Positions 6,738 to 15,760 of a stretch of 46,300 bases of DNA are shown one piece after another. The stretch is from positions 1 to 46,300 of the IMG/VR virus record IMGVR_UViG_3300048088_000032; one strand, written 5' to 3'. This DNA is from a virus. The notes under the pieces were generated by a model. That model did not search any database. It was not told where the DNA came from and saw nothing but the letters and a program-made list of their open reading frames with translations. How positions within the stretch are numbered: the stretch's first letter is position 1; each line of letters opens with the position of its first letter. The position numbers and the translations under genes are program-made.

Positions 6738-8710
6738 AAGTTCAGGTTGTTCGTGAAGACCTGATTAGCGCCTGTGGCAGCATTTGTATAGCCAGCAGTC
6801 GCATTGCTCGGAAAGCGATTGCCCATCACAATGAAATTGTTTGTCGCGGATGACGAATTGAGCACGAGCCCATAGGCCTGGTTGTTGATGCCGCCAGCAC
6901 CTTCGTAACCGCACATTCCGGAGATGTTGTTGGTGATCGTGAAACCAGTAAAACCAGGCGATACGACGATTCCATCGTAGGTATTGAAAGCCGATGCGCT
7001 GTTGCTGCAAATCTGGCTGGCATCAACGGTGACGTTCGTTCCTGAACTCATGACGATGCCGTGCTGGTAGTTGTCCCTGACGATGCTGTTCTGAATGGTG
7101 ACGCCGTTAAGCTTGCTGGCAGTCGCCGCGTTGATGTAGATTCCGGCAGTTCCCTGATTGGCTGCGGCCCAGATCTTGTTCATCACGATGTTCGTGACGA
7201 GCGTGGTCCCCGTGCTTTGAATCAGCCAGCCGAAGCCGCCGTTCGTATCTGACAGAACGGTGTCGAAAAATGCAAATACGACCTGTCCGCCCGTAACGGG
7301 GTTAATCTGGATGCCGTTGCCGGTCGCCAAAGTTGTGTCGACATTGGCGACGTAAATCCCGGATGCATTCTGAATCAGAATACTACCGAAGCAATTCTGA
7401 ACGTTGCCTTGGTATATGAAGACATCGGCCGCTGCGCCATTCGCCGTGCCGACCGTAATTGCCTGGTTCCCGAGGCTCTGGATAAAGAAGTTGTGAATCC
7501 GGTAAGTGAGAGCGGTGCCATGGGAGTCGAGAACGACGCCCGTAAAGCCACCACTGATCATGAAATCGCCGATATCGACGTTGACGTTATTTCCGACGAC
7601 ATGTATCTCGGCGCCAGCAGTTTTCGTCACGGACGGGAAGAAGCCGAGGCCTCTTACCTGGATGTTGTAGTAGACCGACGAGGTTGTCCCAATAGTCAGC
7701 GTGTCGGCTGTCGTCGATGCGGATGCAATGATGGAACCGGAAGGGTTTGCGCCCTGAATTGTGAGGTTCGAGCAGCCGAGCGTCAACGCAGAACTCGTTT
7801 TGTACGTCCCGGCAGGCAGATATGCGATGCCGCCGCCGGCCGCGCATACAGCATTGAACGCATTCTGAATGGCAGTCGTGTCGTCAGTTGAGCCGTTGCC
7901 GGTTGCTCCGAAGTCCTTAACGCTGATCAGATCGCCAAACTTGGACGCATACGTACGAGCAACTGCACCAGTCCCGCTACTAAGGTACTTGAGCGATGGG
8001 TTGTTGCTCGACGCCGATAGCGTGGTGAAGGATCCAGCATTCGCTGTTGTTCCGCCGATGGCAGGAGGAGACGCGAGGTAAGTGGAGAATCCCGTCCCAC
8101 TGATCGTGCTGCTTGCCGCGAGCGTCGTGAATGCGCCGGTGCTTGGTGTCGTCGCGCCAACGCTTGCATTGTTGATGCTGCCCCCGGTGATCACCGGAGT
8201 GCCGATCGTCGGCGATGTACCGAAGACCAGTGAGCCCGAACCGGTCTCATCGGGAATGACCCCCGCCAGTTGAGCGCTGGTCGTTGATGCGAACTGGTTC
8301 AGCCCGGATGTGGTCAGGGCAATCGACGACGCACATGCAAAGCCGGTTCCAGACGTCCAGCGCAATGCATTATTTGATCCGCTGCAGCTCGGCATTGAGA
8401 ACGCAGCCGGACTCGCACTGGAACCCGTGACATTTGCGACGACGGTGTTCGCTGCCTGCGTCGCGAGGCTGGAAAGCGTGACAAGTCCCGTCGCAGTTAG
8501 CGAGCCGGTAATGGTCGGGCTCGCCAGAGAGGGAGAATTCGACAGGACTACCGAACCGGTGCCTGTCGATGTCGTCGCGCCTGTGCCGCCATTCGCCGCA
8601 GTCAGCGGATTCTGCAACGTCAGTGAGCTGAATGTCGGAGACGGGTACGTCTGGGCGAGCGCGAGCGAAGAAAACAGCCCCGCAACAACGATTGCGAATA
8701 GTTTTTTCAT
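6734..8710 (-). CDS. Tailspike with pectate-lyase fold and N-terminal signal peptide
   Basis: 658 residues. The first 19 residues form a textbook Sec signal (MKKLF, hydrophobic core, LALA|QTYP), unusual for a virion protein. Residues 30-245 are shaft-like repeats of the SPTITGxxINxxxVGxTTPSTGAFTTL type. Residues about 262-300 (SVKDFGATGNGSTDDTTAIQ, then PAGTY) mark the start of a right-handed beta-helix of the pectate-lyase superfamily used by depolymerising tailspikes; the rest is beta-helix-like. It likely binds or cleaves surface polysaccharide. The facing FkbM gene may alter the same substrate. SD-like GGAAG lies just before ATG 8710, directly after a terminator. Confidence 0.8.
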   Translation of the reverse strand: MKKLFAIVVAGLFSSLALAQTYPSPTFSSLTLQNPLTAANGGTGATTSTGTGSVVLSNSPSLASPTITGSLTATGLVTLSSLATQAANTVVANVTGSSASPAAFSMPSCSGSNNALRWTSGTGFACASSIALTTSGLNQFASTTSAQLAGVIPDETGSGSLVFGTSPTIGTPVITGGSINNASVGATTPSTGAFTTLAASSTISGTGFSTYLASPPAIGGTTANAGSFTTLSASSNNPSLKYLSSGTGAVARTYASKFGDLISVKDFGATGNGSTDDTTAIQNAFNAVCAAGGGIAYLPAGTYKTSSALTLGCSNLTIQGANPSGSIIASASTTADTLTIGTTSSVYYNIQVRGLGFFPSVTKTAGAEIHVVGNNVNVDIGDFMISGGFTGVVLDSHGTALTYRIHNFFIQSLGNQAITVGTANGAAADVFIYQGNVQNCFGSILIQNASGIYVANVDTTLATGNGIQINPVTGGQVVFAFFDTVLSDTNGGFGWLIQSTGTTLVTNIVMNKIWAAANQGTAGIYINAATASKLNGVTIQNSIVRDNYQHGIVMSSGTNVTVDASQICSNSASAFNTYDGIVVSPGFTGFTITNNISGMCGYEGAGGINNQAYGLVLNSSSATNNFIVMGNRFPSNATAGYTNAATGANQVFTNNLNF

Positions 8711-8724
8711 TTCTTCCAGGCAAT

Positions 8725-8746
8725 AAAAAAGCGCCCGGAGGCGCTT
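8725..8746 (-). terminator. Intrinsic terminator before the tailspike gene
   Basis: 7-bp stem 8729-8735 / 8740-8746, CGGA loop on the plus strand, six T and ATTGCC on the minus strand, then the ribosome-binding site of the tailspike gene. Confidence 0.8.
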
Positions 8747-8765
8747 GTATTGAATCGGCTGCGTA

Positions 8766-8978
8766 TCAGGACACCGAGACGACGCCCGCGTTATTCCAAA
8801 CGACGCCAGCGGTCACCGGTTCTGTAGTAGGTAGACCTGTCGCCCATGCGGTAGAACTGAGGATCGTTGCGAGTTGCGAAATCGGCATCGTGCAAAGCGC
8901 GATCTGCCCGTTCTGCACTTGATGAATCGTGACGGTTTCTGCGCCCGTCAGCGGTTGGGGGAGTCCGTATAATTCCAT
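8766..8978 (-). CDS. Small fibre-associated protein
   Basis: 70 residues from ATG 8978. The last 12 residues (VVWNNAGVVSVS) closely match the C-terminus of the DUF2612-type baseplate protein at 10589-11443 (QLWNNGGVVSVA), suggesting that this beta module has been copied between fibre-region genes. It is located between the tailspike and the fibre genes and probably belongs to the fibre assembly. No known catalytic motif. Confidence 0.55.
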   Translation of the reverse strand: MELYGLPQPLTGAETVTIHQVQNGQIALCTMPISQLATILSSTAWATGLPTTEPVTAGVVWNNAGVVSVS

Positions 8979-8986
8979 CTGCTTCT

Positions 8987-9172
8987 CTAGAAAATAGGTG
9001 CTGGAGCGGCGGAGAAGACTCCGTCGCTATAAGTAGAACCCATTCCCATCTGAATGTCGGCAGGAACAGGAATAGCTTGTGAACCAGATGGAGGTTGCCA
9101 GTTGCTGTTGTCGCCATCCCAAACGATGATATTGACCACAACACCATTCGAAACGATTGCATAGGTATTCAT
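8987..9172 (-). CDS. Small tail-fibre-associated protein
   Basis: 61 residues. The pattern MNTYAIVSNGVVVNIIVWDGD followed by W-x-PP-x-G recurs in small proteins encoded directly downstream of phage tail fibres, often treated as fibre assembly or tip proteins. The start at ATG 9172 is 3 nt after the stop of the fibre gene, so it is probably translated together with it. Confidence 0.6.
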   Translation of the reverse strand: MNTYAIVSNGVVVNIIVWDGDNSNWQPPSGSQAIPVPADIQMGMGSTYSDGVFSAAPAPIF

Positions 9173-9175
9173 GAA

Positions 9176-10576
9176 TCACCATTCGAAGGCCATGTAACCA
9201 GGGGAGCCATTACCACCCGCACCGCCGTTGCCGCCGCCTGCGGTATAGACGCCAGATCCGCCGCCACCGCCTGCACCATAGCCGGCGGCATTGCCGCCAA
9301 CAACGCCGCCTGTCGTGGCACTTCGTGCCGCGCCGCCCCCACCCCCAAACGGACCGCTGGCACCCGAGCCACCGCTTCCGCTTGCATTGCCTGAAGTAGT
9401 ATCGTTTCCATATCCGCCAGCCGGGAAGCCAGCCCCTGCGCTACCGCCTACTGCATTACTGGTTGTCGCGGCGGCGCCGCCACCGCCTGCGGTGCCCCCG
9501 CTCAGAGTTACGGAAGATCCGCCATTGAATCCGGCGCCGCTAATGACAGTGTTACCGCCCGACGTTCCGCTGTTCCCGGGGTTGCTGCCGCTCGCTACAC
9601 CACCCGTGCCGGCTGCGCCGATCGTGACGGTGATGGTGTTCCCCGGAGTGACGGGGTAAGCAGCTCGTTGTAACGGTTGTCCAGCGCCACCGCCGCCACC
9701 GCCGCCTGCCCATGCGCCTGTTGCGCCAATGGATCCAGGGCCGCCTGCGCCTGCGCCTGCGCCCGCAGCACAGCCGGACAGATACATCGTCGTTACACCA
9801 GCAGGGACAACGAAGCTCCCCGACGAGGTGAAGATTTGTTTTCGATTATTAAGCTGCGCTGCGGAGATGCCTGTCGATACCCATTGCGATACACCATTCC
9901 CATATATGGGCAGCGTTGTTCCTGCCAGCAGCGACGTAGACCCGGTACCTCCCGGAAAGAACGTATCGCTGCCTGCCGCAACCAACGTAACGCTATTCCC
10001 ACTGCTGTCGGTACGAGCGAAATAGAACGGCAGCGGCACACCATTAGCGCTGGCTACTGCGGGCAGCGTGATAGCGATGTTGCCCGATGTAGCATTGACT
10101 AGAACCAGGCCCGCATTCGTTGAGGTCAACGTCTGCGTCGCATTGACGGTCGCGACATTCCCGCCGAACGTCGGAATGGGCATCCACCCGGCCGCGCCGA
10201 CTGCAGGCGTGACGGTGTTATTGTCGACCATCGACATGAAGGCCGGACCGCCCGCGCCAAGTTGGATAACAGCGCCTTGCGGGTATCCGCCAATCGCGCT
10301 CTGGAAGGACGAGTCGCAAACAATCGGGCCGCCGGCTTGCTGCCATTGGCTCCATTGCGTCACTTGTTTCAAGATCCCGTTGAAATCCTGACCGAAGGGC
10401 GGAACGCCTCCTGCGGCAACAGCGGTAAAGCAGTCCGGGGGGAAGCCATCCGTAAGACTCGCCGCTCCCGCCGTAATGCCGATTTGACTGGCAGTTGGGA
10501 TCGCGCGGACGAAGCCGGACCCCGCTGAGTTCGCGAAGGGAATCGAAAACTTTCCAGGCACACTTGAGGATTGCAT
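9176..10576 (-). CDS. Tail fibre with glycine-rich receptor-binding domain
   Basis: 466 residues. The N-terminal 130 residues (SIPFANSAGSGFVRAIPTAS, then GxPPFGQDFNGILKQVTQWSQWQQ) match the base-binding part of tail fibres. The C-terminal half (about 245-466) starts with FTSSGSFVVPAGVTTMYLSG and becomes extremely Gly-rich with stretches such as GGGGGGGAGQ and GGGGGSG. These are the polyglycine-helix adhesin type that exposes variable loops to the receptor. It recognises the host surface at the tail tip. Only about 12 nt separate it from the baseplate gene upstream. Confidence 0.75.
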   Translation of the reverse strand: MQSSSVPGKFSIPFANSAGSGFVRAIPTASQIGITAGAASLTDGFPPDCFTAVAAGGVPPFGQDFNGILKQVTQWSQWQQAGGPIVCDSSFQSAIGGYPQGAVIQLGAGGPAFMSMVDNNTVTPAVGAAGWMPIPTFGGNVATVNATQTLTSTNAGLVLVNATSGNIAITLPAVASANGVPLPFYFARTDSSGNSVTLVAAGSDTFFPGGTGSTSLLAGTTLPIYGNGVSQWVSTGISAAQLNNRKQIFTSSGSFVVPAGVTTMYLSGCAAGAGAGAGGPGSIGATGAWAGGGGGGGAGQPLQRAAYPVTPGNTITVTIGAAGTGGVASGSNPGNSGTSGGNTVISGAGFNGGSSVTLSGGTAGGGGAAATTSNAVGGSAGAGFPAGGYGNDTTSGNASGSGGSGASGPFGGGGGAARSATTGGVVGGNAAGYGAGGGGGSGVYTAGGGNGGAGGNGSPGYMAFEW

Positions 10577-10588
10577 ATATTCTCGTGA

Positions 10589-11443
10589 TCAAGCGACGGA
10601 CACGACACCGCCGTTATTCCAAAGCTGTCCACTAGCGAGCCCGGACAGGCTGATGGGTAGATTTGCACCACCCAAAGCGAGCAGTGCTGACGCAGAGGTT
10701 GTCGCAAGATATACGGCCGGCGCGGCAGGATTCGGAGTCGTCGTTCCGGCCACGCAAACGACGCCGCCATTGCTATACAACGCACCAGCAGAAAGCCCGA
10801 CAGGTGATGTGGGCCAACCTATAATTCCTGCCCCCAAGGTGACGACACCGCCATCGTTCACCAGCCCGATCTGGATGATGGTGAGCGCAACACCCGCGGG
10901 CCTAGGAAGTACGCCCGATTGTGTGACGATAGAAAACTGAACCGGGCTCAGTTGAAACTCGAACGTGTACGTCATGGTCATGTTCTGACCATCGGTACAC
11001 CAGCACGCGCCAGACGACCCGAATAACGTCATCAGGATCTGGTTGATCGCCGGAATCGAGCCATTGGTGATGTTGGCGGCAGCCTTGGCCAGGATGAGCG
11101 TTCGATACGCATCATCCGTTAGCGCATAATTCCCCGTTGTGGACGCGCCGTTATAGAAGGGCGCCACGTTGAAAGGTGTTTCGACGGATCCGTTGCCGGC
11201 TTCTTCGAAACCGAGCCATTCGCCGGATGAGACCTGAAGGACGCGCGACACACCTACAATTCGCCCCCACACATCCAGACCAAATCCTTGTGCTGTCAGT
11301 ACATTCCAGACGTCTGCGTAAAAGGCGTCGATTTTTTTACGCGGGTTGACGGCCGAATCGAAGCTTCCAATAAGCCCGAGAATGGTTGGGCTATTGGCGA
11401 ACTGGCTAATTATCGTGTTCCGGTAGTCGAATGTATCAGCCAT
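10589..11443 (-). CDS. Baseplate protein, DUF2612-like (tail protein I position)
   Basis: 284 residues. It opens with DTFDYRNTIISQFANSPTI and the IDAFYADVWNVLTAQGFGLDVWGRIVGVSR motif of the DUF2612 family, which takes the place of P2 gpI at the baseplate wedge and links fibres to the baseplate. Residues about 195-284 add a tail of two repeated modules ending in YSNGGVVCVAG and LWNNGGVVSVA. The gene follows the baseplate J gene by 1 nt and precedes the fibre gene, the usual J-I-H order. Confidence 0.75.
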   Translation of the reverse strand: MADTFDYRNTIISQFANSPTILGLIGSFDSAVNPRKKIDAFYADVWNVLTAQGFGLDVWGRIVGVSRVLQVSSGEWLGFEEAGNGSVETPFNVAPFYNGASTTGNYALTDDAYRTLILAKAAANITNGSIPAINQILMTLFGSSGACWCTDGQNMTMTYTFEFQLSPVQFSIVTQSGVLPRPAGVALTIIQIGLVNDGGVVTLGAGIIGWPTSPVGLSAGALYSNGGVVCVAGTTTPNPAAPAVYLATTSASALLALGGANLPISLSGLASGQLWNNGGVVSVA

Positions 11444-11444
11444 A

Positions 11445-12857
11445 TCAACTCAGCGTCAGAATCACATTTGCAGCGGCGAATGTCGGCTCCTGATTGATGT
11501 TCATCGTTACGTCGTTCTGGTTAGGGACGACGCCAAACATCGTTTCACTAGCCACCGTTTGTGAAATACTCACGGTCCAAGAGGTTCCACTGCCAGCCGT
11601 GATCTGCGTTCCCGATATGATTTCGCCGGAGGAATCGCAGATGTATTGGCCGATTGCCAGCGACCCCGAGGCCACGCTAGAAACTGTGAGCGCGTTACCA
11701 GTGATTGATCCAGAAAACGTCGCAGATGGGACGTTGATGCACCCGATCTGTAGCGAGATGATCTGCGCCCACGCACCAAGTAGCGCAATGTTGGAATAGA
11801 AGCGGCTTGCGAAGATCTCAGAGCCAATGCGTGGAATGACTCCGCCGTCAGATCCTGAGAATGCAGAATCAAGAGCGGCCTGAACCTGAGCTAATGCGGT
11901 AGATGGTACAGAGGTACCATTCCTGATCGTGATAGCAAAAAATATCGGCGTATTGACCGCCGTTTCGAACAACACCGTATAGCTGGGCGGAGTGGCATAA
12001 ATCGGATTAGGATCGGTCACGGTTACCGACGTATTGCCCGTATATGCACAACCCGGCGGTTTTTTGATCCAGATCGCTTCAGCAACGTCTAAAGGCGTAA
12101 AGCTACCCGCAACCGCAACATAAACGCTATTCGGATTGAGCGTGACACCGCCAATTGTCGGCGCAGTTGCTGTGGGGTTATCTAGCACAAAGGCATCAAC
12201 GACGCCGGGCACATTCAGCACTGATCCGAGGATCGAATCCAGCATCCCTACCGAATTCAGTGCGACACTCTGCTGTCGTCGCAATTCGAAGGCTGCGCGG
12301 CCCTCGACAGTCCGACCAATGATGCCGGACGTGCACGTGACCGTGTCCCACCCCGGAATGGCCTGAAATATTTCGACGGCGTTGCTAGACGGTACAGCGA
12401 TTGGGCCGGTTGAGAGAGCCGCAAATGGAAGCGTAATTGCACCGCCCGGCGGAATCGTTCCGGCCGTCGTGCACGCATAAATATTTCCATTCAGATCCTG
12501 GATCTGCGCTCCAACTGTGATAACGACATTGACCAGCCCGATGCACTCGATTTGCAGCGTCGTCGGTTGCGCCGGGAGTCGGGTCAGAAAATAAATCGCT
12601 CCGATCGCATCCTGAAATCTCCCGGATGCAAACGCGGGATCCACGCTATTGGCGAGGTAGACAAACTGATTATTTACGTCGCCAATGATCGCGGTAGTGC
12701 TCGATGCAATCTGCCCTTGGGGTGTTTCCAGTGCCGGATTGACCCCTCCTCCGAAAGCCGCGTCAATATCCGCCTGGACGCCAGCTAGGATTGCGGATTC
12801 GGAAGGCAGCACTAGCCCCGCATCCGTGAACTGGATGCCCGGTACGTTTGTTGCCAT
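11445..12857 (-). CDS. Baseplate wedge protein J-like
   Basis: 470 residues. The N-terminus (GIQFTDAGLVLPSESAILAG) and the segment IASSTTAIIGDVNNQFVYLANSVDPAFASGRFQDAIG are characteristic of the baseplate J / Mu gp47 family that forms the wedge ring. Near the C-terminus (about 385-450) an inserted beta domain reads TGNALTVSSVASGSLAIGQ and ends in WTVSISQTVAS; the same domain type occurs twice in the capsid decoration protein at 24701-25606. Position between the gp46-like and DUF2612 genes fits. Confidence 0.85.
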   Translation of the reverse strand: MATNVPGIQFTDAGLVLPSESAILAGVQADIDAAFGGGVNPALETPQGQIASSTTAIIGDVNNQFVYLANSVDPAFASGRFQDAIGAIYFLTRLPAQPTTLQIECIGLVNVVITVGAQIQDLNGNIYACTTAGTIPPGGAITLPFAALSTGPIAVPSSNAVEIFQAIPGWDTVTCTSGIIGRTVEGRAAFELRRQQSVALNSVGMLDSILGSVLNVPGVVDAFVLDNPTATAPTIGGVTLNPNSVYVAVAGSFTPLDVAEAIWIKKPPGCAYTGNTSVTVTDPNPIYATPPSYTVLFETAVNTPIFFAITIRNGTSVPSTALAQVQAALDSAFSGSDGGVIPRIGSEIFASRFYSNIALLGAWAQIISLQIGCINVPSATFSGSITGNALTVSSVASGSLAIGQYICDSSGEIISGTQITAGSGTSWTVSISQTVASETMFGVVPNQNDVTMNINQEPTFAAANVILTLS

Positions 12858-12865
12858 GTGAAGCC

Positions 12866-13216
12866 CTAGAAGGAGACGGTTTGCGTCGTACCGCTGGAGG
12901 TGGTGACGATGACCTGGCCAGTAATCTGGCGATCAGCGAATGAGGCGAGGGTGCATTGCGCCGTAGCGACTTCGGGCACGGTGAGCGCGGCTGCTTCGAT
13001 CGCAGCCCGGACAACAGGAAGCGGCGGCCACTGACCCAATATCTCCTGCCAGTACGGCACGCCCTTGGTTGTGTCGAACCACAACTCCGATTTGAAGAGC
13101 TTTACTGCGGAGGCGACGTCCTGCGCAATGCTGTACGGATCGGAGGCGAGCGCGATATCACCACTTGCGTTCAGGACCAGATCCCAGACCGTTCTATCCA
13201 AAAGAAGTGTGTTCAT
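12866..13216 (-). CDS. Baseplate wedge protein, gp25 / Mu gp46-like
   Basis: 116 residues from ATG 13216, which shares a base with the stop of the spike gene (TGATG). Segments LFKSELWFDTTKGVPYWQEIL and AAIEAAALTVPEVATAQC match the small wedge proteins of the gpW/gp25 and Mu gp46 group: early conserved helix, then a beta pair. It forms part of the wedge with the J-like protein. A longer frame begins upstream inside the spike gene but has no homology. Confidence 0.75.
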   Translation of the reverse strand: MNTLLLDRTVWDLVLNASGDIALASDPYSIAQDVASAVKLFKSELWFDTTKGVPYWQEILGQWPPLPVVRAAIEAAALTVPEVATAQCTLASFADRQITGQVIVTTSSGTTQTVSF

Positions 13217-13938
13217 CAGTTCGGCGGAGTCGTGACTGCGGTAGCGCCTTGCGCCGTGTGCGTGTGCGTCTTGAGGCTCTTGCCGCCACCGATGACGTCG
13301 GTTGTCACCGTTAGCGTTCCGCCCATCGTGGCATTGCCTGCATTCGAACCTGTGCCCTGATTGAGCGCACCATTCAGAGTAATAATCGGAGAGTTCACTG
13401 CAAACGCAGTTGATGCGTCGCACTCGATATTCGGCGCCGTGATCGTGACCTTGGTCGGTGAGACGACGTTGATGCCGGATGCGCTGAACTGGACGTACTG
13501 CGTCGGCGTACCGTTTAGGAATCCGCCAAAGTAGAGGCCATCAGCCATATCAAACACCCGGCCAGAACCGGGATTAGCCTGCGCCTTCGACGCCTTTACC
13601 GATGAGATGTCGCGGCTTGCGAATCCACACATGCCGATGTCGCCAACCTGCGGGTCGAGAATGATCGCGTTCGTGCCGCCCTGGAGCCGGAAGTAGGGCA
13701 GGCCGTAGACGATGCCGTGAGGCGTAGCATTCCCCGCGCCGTCCACCTGATTCACCAGCGGCTGAACATCGACAAAGCCGACTGGCGAGACGCCGCCGTT
13801 GTTCGTGACAGAGACGATCTTGACCAGCGTGATCGTGCTGATGCGCGCGAGAATCTGATTGACCAGAAAGGAAAGGGCGCCGAAGTCTCCGGCGCCCGAT
13901 GCTGGCTCCTGCGTTCCGGTGTATCCGAAATTGTTCAT
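13216..13938 (-). CDS. Baseplate spike, Gp138/gpV-like
   Basis: 240 residues. An N-terminal OB-fold-like domain (about 40-130, with PLVNQVDGAGNATPHGIVYGLPY and a GDIGMCGF strand) is followed by a beta-helical shaft rich in Thr/Asn. The apex reads LKTHTHTAQGATAVTTPPN, where H-x-H is the metal-binding tip of membrane-piercing spikes. It punctures the outer membrane when the tail contracts. Overlaps its neighbours on both sides. Confidence 0.8.
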   Translation of the reverse strand: MNNFGYTGTQEPASGAGDFGALSFLVNQILARISTITLVKIVSVTNNGGVSPVGFVDVQPLVNQVDGAGNATPHGIVYGLPYFRLQGGTNAIILDPQVGDIGMCGFASRDISSVKASKAQANPGSGRVFDMADGLYFGGFLNGTPTQYVQFSASGINVVSPTKVTITAPNIECDASTAFAVNSPIITLNGALNQGTGSNAGNATMGGTLTVTTDVIGGGKSLKTHTHTAQGATAVTTPPN

Positions 13939-14792
13939 ATGCCGAGCTTGTAGCAGCCGATATGCGAGAACCAGGCTCCGCCAGGCATCTCGCTTTCCAA
14001 CTCATGGACGATGCTGAAAACGTTCCAGATTCCGTTTGCGACGGTGATCGAGCTATTGACATTCACCTGACCGCCCAACTTCAGATCGGGATTGAATTCG
14101 GTCGTCAGGCCGATGCCATTGCCCGAGAAAACTGGATACCCGACCATTCCGGTCGCTGGGGAGATCGGGATTGGATCGCCCGTACGCGCTGCCGTCTTTG
14201 GCCATATGGCTACTGTTCCGCGGTCTACAGTGAAGTAGATGTTCGCCGCTCGAGCGCAAGACTTGAGCTGCTCGTACGCGGTTCCACTGAAGTACGGGCT
14301 GGAAAGTTGCGCCGTTACCCCGTTGTTCTCGAACGCAAAGCCCATCGTCTGGGCTATGCCCTGGATAACCGTAGCCGCATCAGTCGGGCCGCGGAAACTG
14401 ATGGCATTGACTGGCTTTACCGCTTGAAGTGAGGCAGACAGTGCCGTGATGTTAAATGCAACGTCGGGCGCGCTCTGGAACTCACCGAATGCAGAAGCAA
14501 AGGTTCCCTGATAGACGGTGGACATCGCGCCACCATCGTTGCCGGCCGCCACAAGAATCCGGTTGTCGCGACGTTGCTGCATGATCGGGCCAACCGTTGT
14601 GAGCTGGTTGATCATGCTCAGCGGCAGTCCGTTGACTCGCAACTGCATCTGGCCTTGCGCATCGCCGTTGTACGTGACAATGGACGCCTTCGCTCTTAAT
14701 CCGCTGAGTGTGACATCTGGCCCCTGTGTTTCTCCGAATTGGCCTTCTGCGAGACTGATGGTCACATCGATCCGGCGCTTTACGAAGGTCAT
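13935..14792 (-). CDS. Baseplate hub protein
   Basis: 285 residues. Order and features match the Mu gp44/T4 gp27-type hub in this tail module: N-terminal beta barrel (KRRIDVTISLAEGQFG, LSGLRAKASIVTYNG) and a second barrel with SFRGPTDAATVIQGIAQTMGFAFENNGV. It is translated with an ATGA overlap to the spike gene. The hub connects the tube end to the spike trimer. Confidence 0.7.
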   Translation of the reverse strand: MTFVKRRIDVTISLAEGQFGETQGPDVTLSGLRAKASIVTYNGDAQGQMQLRVNGLPLSMINQLTTVGPIMQQRRDNRILVAAGNDGGAMSTVYQGTFASAFGEFQSAPDVAFNITALSASLQAVKPVNAISFRGPTDAATVIQGIAQTMGFAFENNGVTAQLSSPYFSGTAYEQLKSCARAANIYFTVDRGTVAIWPKTAARTGDPIPISPATGMVGYPVFSGNGIGLTTEFNPDLKLGGQVNVNSSITVANGIWNVFSIVHELESEMPGGAWFSHIGCYKLGI

Positions 14793-15088
14793 AGATCACT
14801 TGCTTCCAGATAGAGCAAAACGAACCGCGACCCGAGACCCGTATAGACCGGATCGCTTGTGCCTTGCGTGTCGGTGAACGAGAGATCGCCGATAAACCCT
14901 AGGTACGTCTCGCGCACCATGCGAACGCGATCGAGGCAGATCGTTGCGGTGATGATCGGAGAGTTGCTGACGTACAGGTCCAGATACATCCCCGTCGATT
15001 TCTGATAGACGTTGATCTGGCAATTCTGGCCGGCCAGCAGAACGCTCAGTGACTGGCTCGGAGTGGCCTGCAGTGGGATCGTCAACAT
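14789..15088 (-). CDS. Baseplate plug-like protein
   Basis: 99 residues. Starts MLTIPLQATPSQSLSVLLAGQNC and has LDLYVSNSPIITATICLDRVRMV-YLGFIGDLSFTDT, the layout of the small baseplate plug proteins found between Dit-like and hub genes in contractile tails. Overlaps both neighbours (ATGA and shared-base junctions). Likely closes the tube lumen at the baseplate. Confidence 0.65.
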   Translation of the reverse strand: MLTIPLQATPSQSLSVLLAGQNCQINVYQKSTGMYLDLYVSNSPIITATICLDRVRMVRETYLGFIGDLSFTDTQGTSDPVYTGLGSRFVLLYLEASDL

Positions 15089-15759
15089 TACGCGAATTGA
15101 CCAAGAGGGCCGGACAAGACGGCTGGGGTTTGGACCGGCGTGACCGCCTGAATCTGGCCGTTGCTGATGGAGTCCGCAGCGCTCGGAGATTGCACCTGAC
15201 TTGCAGCAAGAGGCGAGCTTGACGCGCTCGCGCTGAACTGAGCGGTAGCGTTCTCGCGGACCTCAAGAAACCACATGTCAACAGTGATCATCGTCGCGCC
15301 ATTCTTCGTCTCGCGGCGATAATCAACGTTCTCGACGGTCGCGTTGACGTAGGTCTTTTCAGGCGTGACGACGTTGAACGTATCAATCGAGGAAAGCATC
15401 GCATCGCATTGGGCGATGAACGCGGTACGGCTCGCCAGGTCAGAGCCGATAGCCATGCGAACCCGTACATCGTACGGAGTCGCGACCTTGTTGTAGCTTG
15501 CGAACGCGCCCTGTTCCTGCGGGTAGTCAGAAACGCGGGAGTTGTTCTTGTAGTCCAGTGCGAGGAACGAATCCGGCTGAAGCACCTGATTGCCATTCAG
15601 GTCGAAGATCCCCCAGACGGGCGCCGAGAATCCGAGCAGCGAGGCAAGCGCCCCCAATGCTCCGACTTCCAACGCCTCCGGGGTCGGCACTGTCACGCTT
15701 CGCAACAGCGCCGGCACTCCCGGAACAGCCGGAACATTCGGAAATTGGATAAATGGCAC
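15088..15759 (-). CDS. Dit-like tail/baseplate protein
   Basis: 223 residues. Ala/Leu/Pro-rich N-terminus followed by PVWGIFDLNGNQVLQPDSFLALDYKNNSRVSDYPQE and NKVATPYDVRVRM, the pattern of Dit-like proteins that join the tail tube to the baseplate. Residues about 175-223 form a low-complexity Ser/Ala/Gln/Pro tail. It lies directly downstream of the tape measure, as expected. Confidence 0.7.
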   Translation of the reverse strand: MPFIQFPNVPAVPGVPALLRSVTVPTPEALEVGALGALASLLGFSAPVWGIFDLNGNQVLQPDSFLALDYKNNSRVSDYPQEQGAFASYNKVATPYDVRVRMAIGSDLASRTAFIAQCDAMLSSIDTFNVVTPEKTYVNATVENVDYRRETKNGATMITVDMWFLEVRENATAQFSASASSSPLAASQVQSPSAADSISNGQIQAVTPVQTPAVLSGPLGQFA

Positions 15760-15760
15760 G

